From: Trichoplax adhaerens
Lineage: Eukaryota > Placozoa > Uniplacotomia > Trichoplacea > Trichoplacidae
Reading direction: 5' to 3'
DNA length: 64,000 nt
Assembly: GCF_000150275.1 (NCBI RefSeq)
Contig: NW_002060947.1
Location: forward strand, 4,144,335 to 4,208,334
The notes beneath the pieces are model-generated. The model saw only the letters and a list, made by a program, of their open reading frames with translations, searched no databases and was not told the origin of the DNA. Shown piece after piece: positions 40,838 through 58,519 of this stretch. The position numbers were made by a program, and so were the translations under genes. Position 1 is the stretch's first letter. Each line of letters opens with the position of its first letter.

Positions 40838-43745
40838 AAACTGTTTGTATTTTCGAGTAAAAGCGAAATACTTGCGAATCTGAAGTATGTGCGAGCAAAA
40901 ATAATGATATAAAATTATGTTCAAAAATCAAACCAAATGAAAAAATTTTTAAATTTAATGTGAAACTGTTCGTATAACTGATCGGTTCAAAATCGATAGA
41001 TTATGGCAGTTATACGCGTTTGATTACATGATTTGTAATGAAATTTGATGCTTGAAATGTTCATTTGAGTATTTTATTTTCGAAAGTATATAGTTTTACT
41101 GATTTACTTGAATGGTTCCATAATAAAATTTGTCGACGATATTATAAGTAAGTTTTCAGCAATATAAGTTGATAACGTATTATCATATCATCTAATCTGA
41201 AATGCTGTATTAATTGTTGCTATGACTATGATATATAATTTATACAATTATTTAGAATAAAAAAGTAATTCTAATGACATTATAACTTGTTTTTCTTATT
41301 TATTTTTAATTTTTCTATTCATGATTACTCATTCAGTCAGTACAGAGATTACAAACGTAGGGCCATTATTTCTGCTGTCTTGGATTGTAATTCAACTTGC
41401 AGTCCAACATACTATATCTACCGATACCTTCGCCCAGCTGAGGTTTTACATCGGAAGATATACGGTACATTTACATACCAACCCTTAGTACATATTCTAC
41501 TTGAACTACTAAAAAAGGCCTATTTTAGTCTTTTAGTAGGTCATGATCATACGTACAACGAAGTGTTCTACGTCATATAGTGCTCGCTGTCTATTAATGA
41601 ATTATTAGTAAAACGCATATTTATTGTAATTAATTGCCTGAAATCATTCTACTGTAATAGAACTTTATGCGATCTGGAGATTTTCCACTCTTATTTAAAA
41701 AAAAGATCAGTATGGCACTGGTACAGAATTCTGCAACTGCGGAAGTACTATTAATTTTGTTGGTGATGATACGCTGGACTTTATTTGTTTTCGTATGAGC
41801 AATATTGATGGAAGTATGTTTATGTACGAAAACATGGATAGATCAATTCATATGCAGCAATGATCAAAGCCGTGCTATTATTTTTGGACTAATCGAATAG
41901 CTAGATACCGGTATTACCGGTATAACACCAGGTTATTAATGCTATTCAAGCTGTTTCAATGTTTACTTGTAGACTACTTTTATGTAAATTTGTATAATGA
42001 TCATTAGAAGGTATTTAGTTAAGTGTCTTGACAAGCATTAATAGGCGATTATACTGTCCATGTTGTATAGTGTCATCGTTAATGGAATATGGCCAAGGGA
42101 TAACGTACGATAAAAAAGATATGTTCGATATTGCAATGATCTGTAGATATCCAATTAACTTTTTGTATTGCCACACCAATGTTATAGTAGAAGTAATCAC
42201 GATAATTATGCTGCATATTGTTAGCAGTTGCAAGTTATAGTATCTCCTAGTACAGTATAAATAACCATACGTACTTGCTTGTGTCAATGAAGGCGTATAA
42301 TATGTATCCCTTTCTGTTTACATACGGTTACGGCTATTGATTAATATTCATATCAACCAGTTTATCTTGTCAATGCAGCCTGGTAATGTTTGTACTAACG
42401 ATTTCCATTCTCGGTGTCTGTATGGATAAGTATGGGTTATTGCCGATATCCATCTGTTAATGGCTAGTGATTGATTTTAGTATCAATCAGTTTATCTTGC
42501 TAATGCAGCCTAGTAGTTTGTGTTGTAGATTCCCATTCTAAGTGTCTGTATGGACAAGTATGGGTTATTGCAGATATCCATCTATTAACGGCTACTGATT
42601 AATTACAGTTTCGACCAGTTTATCTTGCCAATACAGTCTAGTAGTGTTTGTCCTGTTGATTTCCATTCTAGATATCTGTATGGATAAGTATGGGCTATTG
42701 CAGATATCCATCTGTTAATAGCATCTACTTTTCTCAGCTGATTACAGCAAATATTGGACCATATATATATATACATATTATACAGTAGCGTTAATAAGTA
42801 AGCTGATCTAACTTGTAGGTTTAATTTTAGCTGCACAATACAAATTGTTGAATCATTCCTGATATTAGTCGTTTTTTATTGTGAGCAAAATATTGTATTG
42901 CATTATAAAATTGAACACCCAATATATGTTCTCATCGAATGCCTAGCATACCGTTATAAAAGTATATTGTAGCTTATAGTATTCTTTTTACCAATGCAAG
43001 TAGCAGCAATATGAATAGAAACTTGCTGTTCTTTCTATTGATTATATTATATTACTGTATACTGTATTATCACCTGTATTTCATGATTTAAAAGTAGAAA
43101 ACAAGCCAAATTATATGTTACATATGCATGAAGGCAACCGTTGAGAGTGCAAATTGGCAATAACAGCTTTAACATTAATTATTTCCAAGATATAGCATGC
43201 AATATTGCGGCAGTATCCTCTCTTGCATATATATAGCTTGGCCATCATGATGGATTGCCAGCTATTCATGGTGCAAAGTATTGCTAGTCTATCAAGCTCT
43301 TTTGACATTGTAGTTTCCATCTTGACAAGATCAGCTAATTTAGCATGTGCTATACAGTCTTGTAGGTCTACCTAGCATATTTTGATGGACTTTAGTCTAC
43401 TTTGCAGTGGAGAATAATTCTACTATCGATTTTGAACTGGTTTGAGATGGTTTTCGTTAGCAACGCCACTTTAACTTGCTACTTCGATACGCCGTTACTG
43501 CCCATCAAATACAGGTATTGACTGGATATGTAACGAGTCCATGAGTATAGATACCTTTTGCAAATGACTCCATGACATCCTTATATCATCCTCCGTTCAA
43601 TAGGCTACAGTATAGTTTTACCATCAGCCACACCTATGCTCAAGCCAAGCCTTAGATACTGATCCGATGCGTTAGTCTGTTGACCATTTTAACTCCATCT
43701 CCAAACTACCGCTCTCCTATTGCTGGTAGCAGAAAAAGAAAAACC
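40838..43745. other. 2.9 kb intergenic with a tandem repeat
   Basis: No recognised gene. It contains three tandem copies of a 129-bp unit (42332-42720) and an AT microsatellite near 42760-42780. Two short frames, 41287-41580 and 41705-41863 (+), look slightly protein-like but match nothing I know. Confidence 0.5.
42332..42720. repeat. Three tandem copies of a 129-bp unit
   Basis: Copies start at 42332, 42462 and 42590 with GGCTA(T/G/C)TGATT. Each contains AGTTTATCTTG, a CCATTCT block, CTGTATGGA(T/C)AAGTATGGG and GATATCCATCT. The copies are roughly 85-90% alike by eye. The flanks are unique, so this is a local tandem expansion, with no CRISPR-like spacing. Confidence 0.88.
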
Positions 43746-46700
43746 ATGAGCGCCATCTTAAGATCAAGAATATTTCCATCGTGGGCGAAAGTCCTTCATG
43801 TATCTCGTCCTACCCATCGCTACAGAGAATTAGGGCAAGGATGGCAATTACTATGCAAACAGGGCTATGCCGTTCAGGTTAGTAATAACATAGACAAGAA
43901 ATGTTTGGATGTAACTTGGGAAGATGGAGTAACAACAAATTATCCTCATATTTATTTACGCGATCATTGCCGTTGTCCATCTTGCTATGATCCACAAACC
44001 AAATCGCGTGCTCTCTTTAATTGTGTCTACAATTCGTATATCGATTGTATTGCACAAGATGCAAATGTATCAGAAAATGAGAAAATCATCCAAGTCGATT
44101 GGAAAGATGATAATGAGCATCCTGTTAGTCGTTTCCCGCTCGATTGGTTAAGAGCTCATCGCTTCTCCAATGATAACGAACTTAAAACGATGAACCAAGT
44201 CTACATTCAAGATCGGCATACATGGGGTAAAGAAATGAAAGACAACATACCTATTTTCGATTATCAAGAGTTACATGAAAATGATCAAACATTATATCGT
44301 TGGCTGAAACATTTAACTACCATTGGATTAACCATTGTCAGGAATACTCCACAAGAAGTGGGTCAAGTTACTAAATTGATTGCAAGAGTGGGTTATAATC
44401 GTACAACAAATTATGGGTACGTTCAGTAATTGAATAGAAAACATAGTTATCTTTACACAAAGTAACGCTAATTTACACTAGTTTACCAATGGTATACTGA
44501 TGTATATATGGGTTAGTAGGAGATTGAGAATTCAAATATCCTTTACTACATTAGGCTATCATTATGTTTATTCTCATTATACGAGTAAAGTATATCATTC
44601 GTTACCATCGATCAACTTTATTGTGGGTAACTTCAGCTGTTGATTCAAGCAGTTTTGATCAGGATCTTGATTACTTGTAGAAAGACTATAATTATTGATA
44701 TTAAGTTTTGCCAATTCAATATTGTACCTATCGGAGGGCTAGTAAAGGATTCTGAAGCAGATATCCTTCTTTACCATAGGGTAACCGTTAATTCACGTTC
44801 TCATCATAATCGATCGGCACTTTTGTGGATTTTATTCGGTTATTTATTTCAACCGATTCCATCCACATACGCGTATTTCACTTGTAAAAACGTTATTCAT
44901 ACTAACATAGTTTAGTAAATATGAAATATTCAGATTAGGGTGATAGTAGGTCTCGCTACAGATATCCTCTTTACATTAAGCTGTTACTCGCATAAATTGT
45001 GAGTAAATTCAGCTACTTGTTCCAGCATATTCGATCAACATCTCTCAATTGTGTAAGGATTACTATTAACCTTACACTAACTTAGTTACTAGTACGCGTA
45101 TGCTTCAGTTTGTTCAGTCATGGAATCTAAAGTATTTACAAATAGAGTTCAACTTTATACATACGATATCCCGATAGAAATGGATAGATTACAAAGTTGA
45201 AATGAATGATTTCTATACATTTTATGCGTTCAATATGATGCAAAGTACTGCTTAGTAAATATCACCCAATTCGTATTATAAAGTTTATCGTTATAAAGTG
45301 AATGATAAATTGTAGCTTCCTCATGTTGTTCAAAAGCAAGGTTACAACATTAAGTTATGTCAAAAGAATAATGAAATAGTACTGTAGCTATCATTTCGAC
45401 TTCGATAATATACACTATGCATATGGTTTAATGACAGGGCCTAAGCAGTTATATTAAATAGCTAGTTATTTTTAATGATTTTATCAATACTTGGATCAAT
45501 ACTTTCCTCATTTATATCTTATATAGTAGCATGAAATTAGCATTGAAACTGAAAAATTATTTCAAAAACTTTATACATACAACCTTTATTTGAGATCGTA
45601 ATGTTTGGCTTCATTAATATTGAAAATATGTCATTAAGATCGGCATCGACGTTAACTCATAGCATGGACTTCTGGAATCCCAGGGGATCTAGAGGTTCAT
45701 AACTTAGAGCACTTGACGACGCAATAAAACTCTCCATATTTAAAAATCGTTCGATCTAGTATTTTCCATTTAACAGTTATTATATACGTAAATTGATTTG
45801 AGTTGATACTAATCCTCAACATTTATATTCGTGACGATCAGGCCAACTTTTCAAGTCAAGAGTAAAACAGATGCTAGCAATTTAGCCTACACTACTGGCG
45901 GCTTAGGAATGCATACCGATTTGACTTACTTTAACTATATCCCTGGCGTAAGTAAATTGAATTAAGTCTATCAAACTATATGATATCATATGCAACTGCC
46001 TTAGATTGTAGAACTGTTGTCAAGAATATAAGGAAACTTTATATTTTATGTCATTGCGATAAATCAGCTAAAAGATTACGATAGTTTCGTGTTATTGACG
46101 ATATGATTCTATATATAGATTCAATTTTTGCATTGTATTAAACGTGCCGGTGAAGGAGGTGAAAATCAACTTGTTGATGGCTTTAAAGTTGCTGAGGAAC
46201 TTCGAGATAATGAACCTGAAGCTTTTAAAATGCTTTCTAAATACCCAATTCAGTATTTTGATATTGGTAAAGACTTTGTCGATTTTCATCAACTCGCTCA
46301 ACATACGATTATTCAGTAAGTTTGCCGTAATTACCTACAGTCATTAGCCAAAGCTATTCTTGATTTTAGGAGAAACTCGTGATATTAATAGATTAGTGAA
46401 TGACGATCATTGATTACATATAACATGAGTTGATATCGATAGAAAAAGAATAATAAATGCCGGTTTGCAGTTATCAACTATTATTTTAATCGTACTGTAT
46501 ATTTCTACTTTTATTTTCAGATTACATTCAAATGGTTCTATAGCTCGAATCTGTTATTCAGATCATGCAAGAAGTCCTAATTTAGCTGTACCACAAGATA
46601 AAGTTATGCCATTTTACGATGCCATGGGTACTTTCTTGAAGTATGTATACGATCCAAAGTATATGGTTAATGTTACTTTGGATTCCGGCGATATAGCAGT

Positions 46701-46863
46701 ATTCGATAACTATAGGGTCATGCATGGAAGGTCCCCATTTTCTCTCGCTCCAAATAGTCTACGACATTTAGAAGGTGGCTATGTCGACTGGGATGAGGCT
46801 GCATCACGTTTGCGCGTGCTAGAAGAGAAATATAATATCGATCATTTCACTGGAATTGCTTAA
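43746..46863 (+). CDS. BBOX1: Gamma-butyrobetaine dioxygenase (BBOX1-like), 4 exons
   Basis: Fe(II)/2-oxoglutarate oxygenase of the family that makes the last step of carnitine synthesis, hydroxylation of gamma-butyrobetaine. Exons 43746-44416, 45842-45947, 46119-46315 and 46521-46863 join in phase to 438 residues. The N-terminal DUF971-like domain has LRDHCRCPSC with Cys75, Cys77, Cys80 and His125, matching the zinc ligands of BBOX1. The catalytic domain has the iron motif HTD (His248, Asp250) and the distal His in VMHGRS (about 393), with FDN before it. The end, RHLEGGYVDWDEAASRLRVL, is closer to BBOX1 than to its mitochondrial relative TMLHE. The protein is about 50 residues longer than human BBOX1, mostly at the N-terminus (SRIFPSWAKVLHVSRPTHRY), which is basic and could target mitochondria. 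The ATG at 43746 is the first in frame. Intron 1 is 1.4 kb with diverged internal repeats. A broader carnitine-pathway specificity cannot be excluded. Confidence 0.92.
44417..45841 (+). other. Intron 1 of the BBOX1-like gene
   Basis: Non-coding, 1.4 kb. Diverged repeats are visible: ATATCCTTTACTACATTAGGCT, ATATCCTTCTTTACCATAGG and ATATCCTCTTTACATTAAGCT near 44537, 44761 and 44961, each followed by TTCAGCT/GATCAAC words. Probably an old tandem array. Confidence 0.4.
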
Positions 46864-48227
46864 ATCAATTACGAAAAATGGCGGATTTTATGAAATGGAT
46901 CATTCTTTGATACTGACTAATACATAATAATTTGTTTACTGCTACTTTGTACCTGCAAATATTTCATAAAGTATTTTATGTTCTTATGCAAGAGTTTAGG
47001 GCGTAATATATTTTACTGTACTTCCATAGACTTTGTCGCTACTGGTACTAATTGCTACGCAATGTAGGATAGATAGATTTTAATGCACTTCGGTAATACG
47101 AGATATTTTATCCGAAAGTCAATTTAAAAATGAATTATTTGTGCGAGGTATCATTCAACGCGTATTTTATAAGTTTTGCAGTAATATTTAGATTTGATGA
47201 AGCGATAGTTACTATTGCATGTATAAAATAGTGTAAACTGGTTATAAAAATGTTAAAATATTATTTATACATGACTACTAGATGTACTGTAATTTAGTAG
47301 TCCATGATTTATGGTTATCAATGCTGCATAATTAGTTTAGGCTACCTAGATTTTTCTCCTATTACGCCTGGCTTGGCATGATAATGACGTTAGATCTACT
47401 CCCATTTTAGGTATAATTAATTCCGTAATATCTGTAGTCATTCAATCGCACGTATTGCTTAATAACTCTTATTGTGTTATTTTAATCTAATAAATGATCA
47501 ATTGATAAAATTGGCAAACTTTTGCTTGAAATAACCCTTAACACGTAGGTCACTCTGATTTACTAGAATAATATGGAAATTCACTATGCATGGATATACA
47601 ACGATACGATGACTTGGTCAATGAATGAATAGACTTATGCAATAGTAAATGAACTTATAACACACAGTACAGCAAATAACCGACCGAAACCAAATTAATG
47701 CTAAGATATTTGCCATGTATTAAAATCTACTGGTTCAGTCAACACGCACAGAGATATCGCACCAACAGTTTTAACTTCAAAACTGTTCGTCAACAACATA
47801 TCTTACTTTCTTACTTTAATAGGGTGAAACTGATTTAGAAATGAAATAATTACACAAATTTACATTTATTTTATTTCTTGGCTAGTATATATTGACATGC
47901 AATTAAAATGCATCATGGCGTTATTTGGTCAATTTTTAACTCTTAATCAAAGTTTATACAATTGCGCTACGTAATAGAATTTGCTGTATCGCTTCTTTTT
48001 ATTACCATGATAATGGTGCAGTAACATATATATGGTTTGGATCTCCGTAATTCAGGACTGTACTGAGAAAATATCAAATCTGGTATATCTTTCAAGCACA
48101 AATAATAACAATAATGTTGCTATCTAGATAGTATGCTCATTAAAAATAAGATTCGATATTACAATAATATTAATAATAGTAATTCTTGAAGTCATCATAA
48201 ATCGCATTTTCCAAAAATATAATTTCA
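46864..48227. other. Convergent intergenic gap
   Basis: 1.4 kb between the 3' ends of the BBOX1-like gene and SMARCAD1. No gene or repeat recognised. Confidence 0.6.
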
Positions 48228-53826
<5,599 letters not shown>

Positions 53827-54249
53827 AGCGAAATAGAAAGTTTTGATGTCGTCTTACTGGTGGTGGCAGACTTGGGGTTACTTGGAATAGTACCAAGATG
53901 ACCGGGGTTTAAGATCCAATTATTTTACTGTGGCCAATGAAGAGAACCAGATAATTTCGTGGTAGTGAATTTTTTCAAGAGTATTGACGTCAAGCTGTTA
54001 GGAATCTACGCCAGTGTTTGTAAACGTATAAGAAAAATTAAGGCCAGGTGAATAATTCATTTTAGGTAAATGAATAATCTACGGTACTAACTTTAACTGA
54101 ATTGATAAATATTTTTCTTGTAAATAAATAAATATAAGAATGAGAGAATTTAGCAACTTTAGCTCCTTCTAGGTGTAGTGTGAATTCGTTCTCGATACCA
54201 AATGAACTGCTTTTATAGTAGAATATTAAAAAAATGGATTTAAAATTAA

Positions 54250-55005
54250 ATATTGCTATGAACGAGTGAAAATGATGACTGTGATTGGCTGTAAACTTTG
54301 ACTCACTTTTTCACACGTTATTTTTGTAAAGTCATACGATATTACTTGTAATTTATCGAGCTATTAGGCATGGATACGATTATTCTCCAGTAACTAAAAA
54401 TTGATACAATTTGTTTGAAATTGAATATCACGGAGGACAAGTAAAATTTAAGAGAGTGATTGGCTGCAAAGCTGTGACTTATTATTATTTTTGTAAGTTC
54501 TACATGCCAACTCTGTACTGGTTATACTTTAGTCTGTCGTCTACCAAGCTATTAAGGCATAGATTCCATTTTTTCAAGTAACTAAAAACTTACACAATTT
54601 TTAACGACTACTAGCTGCTCCATGACCTTTGTTGTAGTAGTAGTAGTAGTAGAATAATTTGTATAGAGGAATATTAGAGGTATCTCAAATTAAATATTCT
54701 CGTTTACAAGAGAAATTTAAGAGTGTGAGGTGCGAGTCATTTTCTATGCAAGTTCTACTTGCAAAGTCAGCGACAGTCTCTGTACTTCTCATGCTCTAGT
54801 CTGCAGTCTACCAACTAAAATTGTACACAATTTTGAACGACTTAAAGAGTGTGCCTGAATACAAAGGTGTGAGTCATTTTCTATGCAAGTTCTACTTGCA
54901 AAGTCAGCGACAATCTCTGTGCTTCTCATGCTCTGGTCTGCAGTCTACCAACTAAAATTGTGCACAATTTTTAACGACTACTAGCTGCTCCATGACCTTT
55001 GTTGC

Positions 55006-55040
<35 letters not shown>

Positions 55041-55530
55041 AATAATTTGTATAGAGGAATATTAGAGGTATCTCAAATTAAATATTCTCGTTTATAAATG
55101 AAATTTAAGAGTGTGAGGTGTGAGTCATTTTCTATGCAAGTTCTACTTGCAAAGTCAGCGATAATTTCTGTGCTTCTCATACTCTGGTCTGCAGTCTACC
55201 AACTAAAATTGTGCATAATTTTGAACGACTACTAGCTACTCCATTGCCTTTACAGTAGAACAATTTGTATAGGAAAATATTCAAAAAATTTCTTTGAAAT
55301 CAATAGTAACTATCGTCGTAGATAAGTGAAATTTAAAGAGTGTGCGCTGAGGCTTATTTCCTTACAAGTTCAACTTGCAAAGTTGTGCAATATGACTTGT
55401 AATATACCGAGCTATTAGTCATAGATTTCATTTTTCCTCTAGCAACTAAAAGTTTACGCAATTTGAACAAACACTAGTAGTTCCATTGCCTTCATAGCAG
55501 AATTATTGGTACAAGAGAATAATAGAAACA
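54250..55530. repeat. Diverged tandem repeat containing a variable (TAG)n tract
   Basis: Units of roughly 200-370 bp share AAATTTAAGAGTGTG, TGCAAGTTCTACTTGCAAAG, CTGCAGTCTACCAACTAAA, ACGACTACTAGCTGCTCC and AATAATTTGTATAGAGGAAT. A (TAG)n tract lies in the same place in two copies, short at about 54634-54652 and longer at about 55006-55041. At least one copy (near 54830) has lost the segment with the tract. Outer copies are more diverged than inner ones. Confidence 0.8.
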
Positions 55531-55537
55531 TTCTTTG

Positions 55538-56458
55538 AAATGAAATATTTCCCTAAAGGTGGCAAGACTTGGACTGAAAACAAGTTGAAAATAATTTTGC
55601 TCTTAACAGTAATTAGCAAAGCCATTGCATGTTATCGATAGTCTACTGAGTATACTTTTCGTTAAAGATTGAACTTTCTTTGAAGAATTCAAAGTCAAGG
55701 CAATTCCTTAAGAGTACTAATGTATTTTTTTAGACTAGAATGGCTATCACTTTCGCAATATTTCCCTAAAGGTGGCAAGACTTTGACTGAAAGCAAGTTC
55801 AAAATAATTTCCCTTTTGACAGTAAATTAGCAAAGCCACTGCATGTTATCGATCGTCTACTGAGTATACTACTCGTTGTAGATTGAATTTTCTTTGAAGA
55901 ATTCAAAGTCAAGGCAATTTTTTAAGAGTACTACTGTATTTTTTTAGACTAGAATGGCTATCATTTTTCTGAAATGAAATTTTTCCCTAAAGATGCTTGG
56001 CACTTTGACTGAAAGCACGTTGAAAATAATTTCGCTCTTGACAGTAAATTAGCAAAGCCATTGCATGCTATCGATAGTCTACTGAGTATACCATTGGTTG
56101 TAGATTGAATTTTCTTTGAAGAATTCAAAGGCAAGACAATTTTTGAAGAGTACTAATAGATTTTTAGACTGGAAAGGCTATCATTTTCTTTGAAATGAAA
56201 TATTTTCCTATAGTCTACTGAGTATACTATTGGTTGTAGATTGAATTTTCTTTGAAGAATTCAAAGGCAAGACAATTTTTGAAGAGTACTAATAGATTTT
56301 TAGACTAGAAATGGCTATCATTTTCTTTGAAATGAAATATTTTCCTATAGTCTACTGAGTATACTATTGGTTGTAGATTGAATTTTCTTTGAAGAATTCA
56401 AAGCCAAGACAATTTTTGAAGAGTATTAATGCATTTTTAGACTAGAAATGGCCATCAC
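55538..56458. repeat. Five-copy tandem repeat, 219-bp then about 138-bp units
   Basis: Three full units near 55538, 55757 and 55977 contain TTTCCCTAAAGGTGGCAAGA, AGTAAATTAGCAAAGCCA, TAGTCTACTGAGTATAC, TTTCTTTGAAGAATTCAAAG and TTTTTAGACTAGAATGGCTA. Two later units (about 56197 and 56337) share one internal deletion of about 80 bp, between TTTCC and TATAGTCTACTGAG. The deletion therefore arose once and was then duplicated. A TTTGAAGAATTCAAA palindrome is in every unit. Confidence 0.9.
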
Positions 56459-56830
56459 TTACCGCTGGCGCCAATAGAAAGCTTTTCCCCTTTTTGAGGG
56501 CTGTGTGTACATTCCATAGGGTTTATAATCATGAGCGTAATCAGGAGTCTATGGTAACCTATTTACTATGTAAGCAGGCGCAGCGGAGGATATTGGGCGA
56601 GTACCAACACATCACCGACACCATTGTCGATGGTGGGGCATATTGACCGTATTACATGTTCTGCGCTGCAGTCATTTCGATGCACAGACTTGTCTATTCA
56701 TACTGAAAGCACTCATGGCGAGCACTACTTGCGACTGTCTAGCGTGAGGTAAATACGGGTTGTGCGTGTTAACACGAGGGGGGGGGGGGGTTTGAATGAC
56801 TTTCCCGCGCCATTTTAAAAAATTTTCTTA
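56459..56830. other. GC-richer island with G13 run and small hairpin
   Basis: Base composition is clearly richer in G and C than the flanks. It includes an uninterrupted run of 13 G (56778-56790) and a perfect 6-bp stem with a 5-base loop (56619-56635, CACCAT/ATGGTG). It is unique here and lies between two tandem arrays. No coding frame, tRNA or snRNA was recognised. It could be a fragment of a mobile element, but no terminal repeats or target-site duplication are clear. Confidence 0.5.
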
Positions 56831-56833
56831 TTA

Positions 56834-57757
56834 TATCTAGATAGAATTTTAATTCTAAGTCAAGAATATGCAGACAAGAGAGTAATAACTTCAAATTGAA
56901 TTTATTTCGTCTTTTTGTCACTAATTGACTGCTTACTAGGCAAGATTTTATCCAACTTTGACGATGTTTACTCTTTTGAAATCATTTTGGCATACAGCCA
57001 TTTCTTGTCTATCAGCTCTTTCCGTCCTAGTAACAGCCTTGACAACTTTAGGGCGCCGGATATTGAGTGTCTGTTGGATTATACAAGTAATAGCTTTCGT
57101 AAACGTAGAATCCAATTCATTCTTGTACTAGTTAGTAAACGTATAATTGAATTCATTCTTATACTATGGATATATATACCATTGATATAACAACTACATC
57201 ATGTAACAATTGCATTTATTGCAATTTAATGTATGCTAGTAATAGAGCTTGTTCAGTTTTGCAGAGCGAAAACAACAAAGTCAACTCTCTTCCAGATATA
57301 TATCTAGATAGAATTTTAATTCTAAGTCAAGAATATGCAGACAAGAGAGTAATAACTTCAAATTGAATTTATTTCGTCTTTTTGTCACTAATTGACTGCT
57401 TACTAGGCAAGATTTTATCCAACTTTGACGATGTTTACTCTTTTGAAATCATTTTGGCATACAGCCATTTCTTGTCTATCAGCTCTTTCCGTCCTAGTAA
57501 CAGCCTTGACAACTGTAGGGCGCCGGATATTGAGTGTCTGTTGGATTATACAAGTAATTGCTTTCGTAAACGTAGAATCCAATTCATTCTTGTACTAGTA
57601 AACGTATAATTGAATTCATTCTTATACTATGGATATATATACCATTGATATAACAACTACATCATGTAACAATTGGATTTATTGCAATTTAATGTATGCT
57701 AGTAATAGAGCTTGTTCAGTTTTGCTGAGCGAAAACAACAAAGTCAACTCTCTTCCA
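56834..57757. repeat. 467-bp tandem duplication
   Basis: Copy 1 is 56834-57300 and copy 2 starts at 57301 with the same TATCTAGATAGAATTTTAAT. Few differences: single-base changes (for example CTTTAGGG against CTGTAGGG) and a short deletion in copy 2 near 57596. Both carry the same open frames of about 60-75 codons, but these begin at TTG and encode nothing recognisable. The high identity points to a recent duplication. Confidence 0.93.
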
Positions 57758-58519
57758 GTAAGGGAAAAATTCAATCGTTCCTTTTTCAAATACTTTAAAC
57801 TCAATTCTTGCAAGAGTAGTACAGTATATTATTATCGTTATTAGGCAACGAGACAAGTATATCAATACATAATTACGTTGAAAGTGCTTCTAACCTAATA
57901 CGACTTAGAGACTAATAACCGAATGCGAGGCTACTTGTAGGCAGAATACCTGGAATATTGATTGATAATTATACAGTATAATGAATACTTCTAAATGAAT
58001 GATTGAAATTCGTATCGTAATGAACACCAACTGTTAAAAAGAATCGATTCAAAGCACCTTTTTTTGTCTGTTTTGTGTAATTTTATTGAAGAAATGCAAA
58101 AAAGAACAATTTTAGAGGCCAGAATAGACTCTCTGAAAGTAGCAGGTTCACCTTTCCTATATATTATTCAGACCCCAAACAGTATCGTATATCATTTCAA
58201 GAGTAACATAGTGCATCACAAGCACATGCACATGCATGGTAATAATTAATTGAGCTTTACTCTTAATTTATACTCCATTATCACGATTCGGTTATATATA
58301 TCGTCTATCTAGAAAGATGTAAAAGTTACTATGGGAATATAAATTTATTTCACGAACAAGAAATAGCAATTAGTGCAACTTTGGAAGTAAAATCTCGTAC
58401 ATTATTGTCCTATTCAATACATGTGATGATGAACACATACTATTTAAACAGCGTCAAGAATTAGTTAGGCCAAACTCGAAATATCTACCATGAACCGTAA
58501 AGGAAAATTAACAATTTCA

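Larger units (their letters stand above)
53827..58519. other. 4.7 kb repeat-rich intergenic region
   Basis: Upstream of SMARCAD1 (-) and downstream of the kringle gene (-). Holds four unrelated repeat or composition blocks listed separately. No intact gene was recognised; the open frames in the 467-bp duplication start at TTG and look like chance. Confidence 0.65.

Noticed and set aside
42332-42720. CRISPR-like repeated block
   Set aside because: Long contiguous 129-bp tandem units with no short repeats and unique spacers, in a eukaryotic genome.
56459-56830. U4-like snRNA reading of the GC-rich island
   Set aside because: Only short matches such as GCGCAG; no Sm site or stem pattern follows.
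56915-57844. Duplicated frames in the 467-bp repeat
   Set aside because: They begin at TTG or change frame between copies and match no family; identity reflects the DNA duplication.
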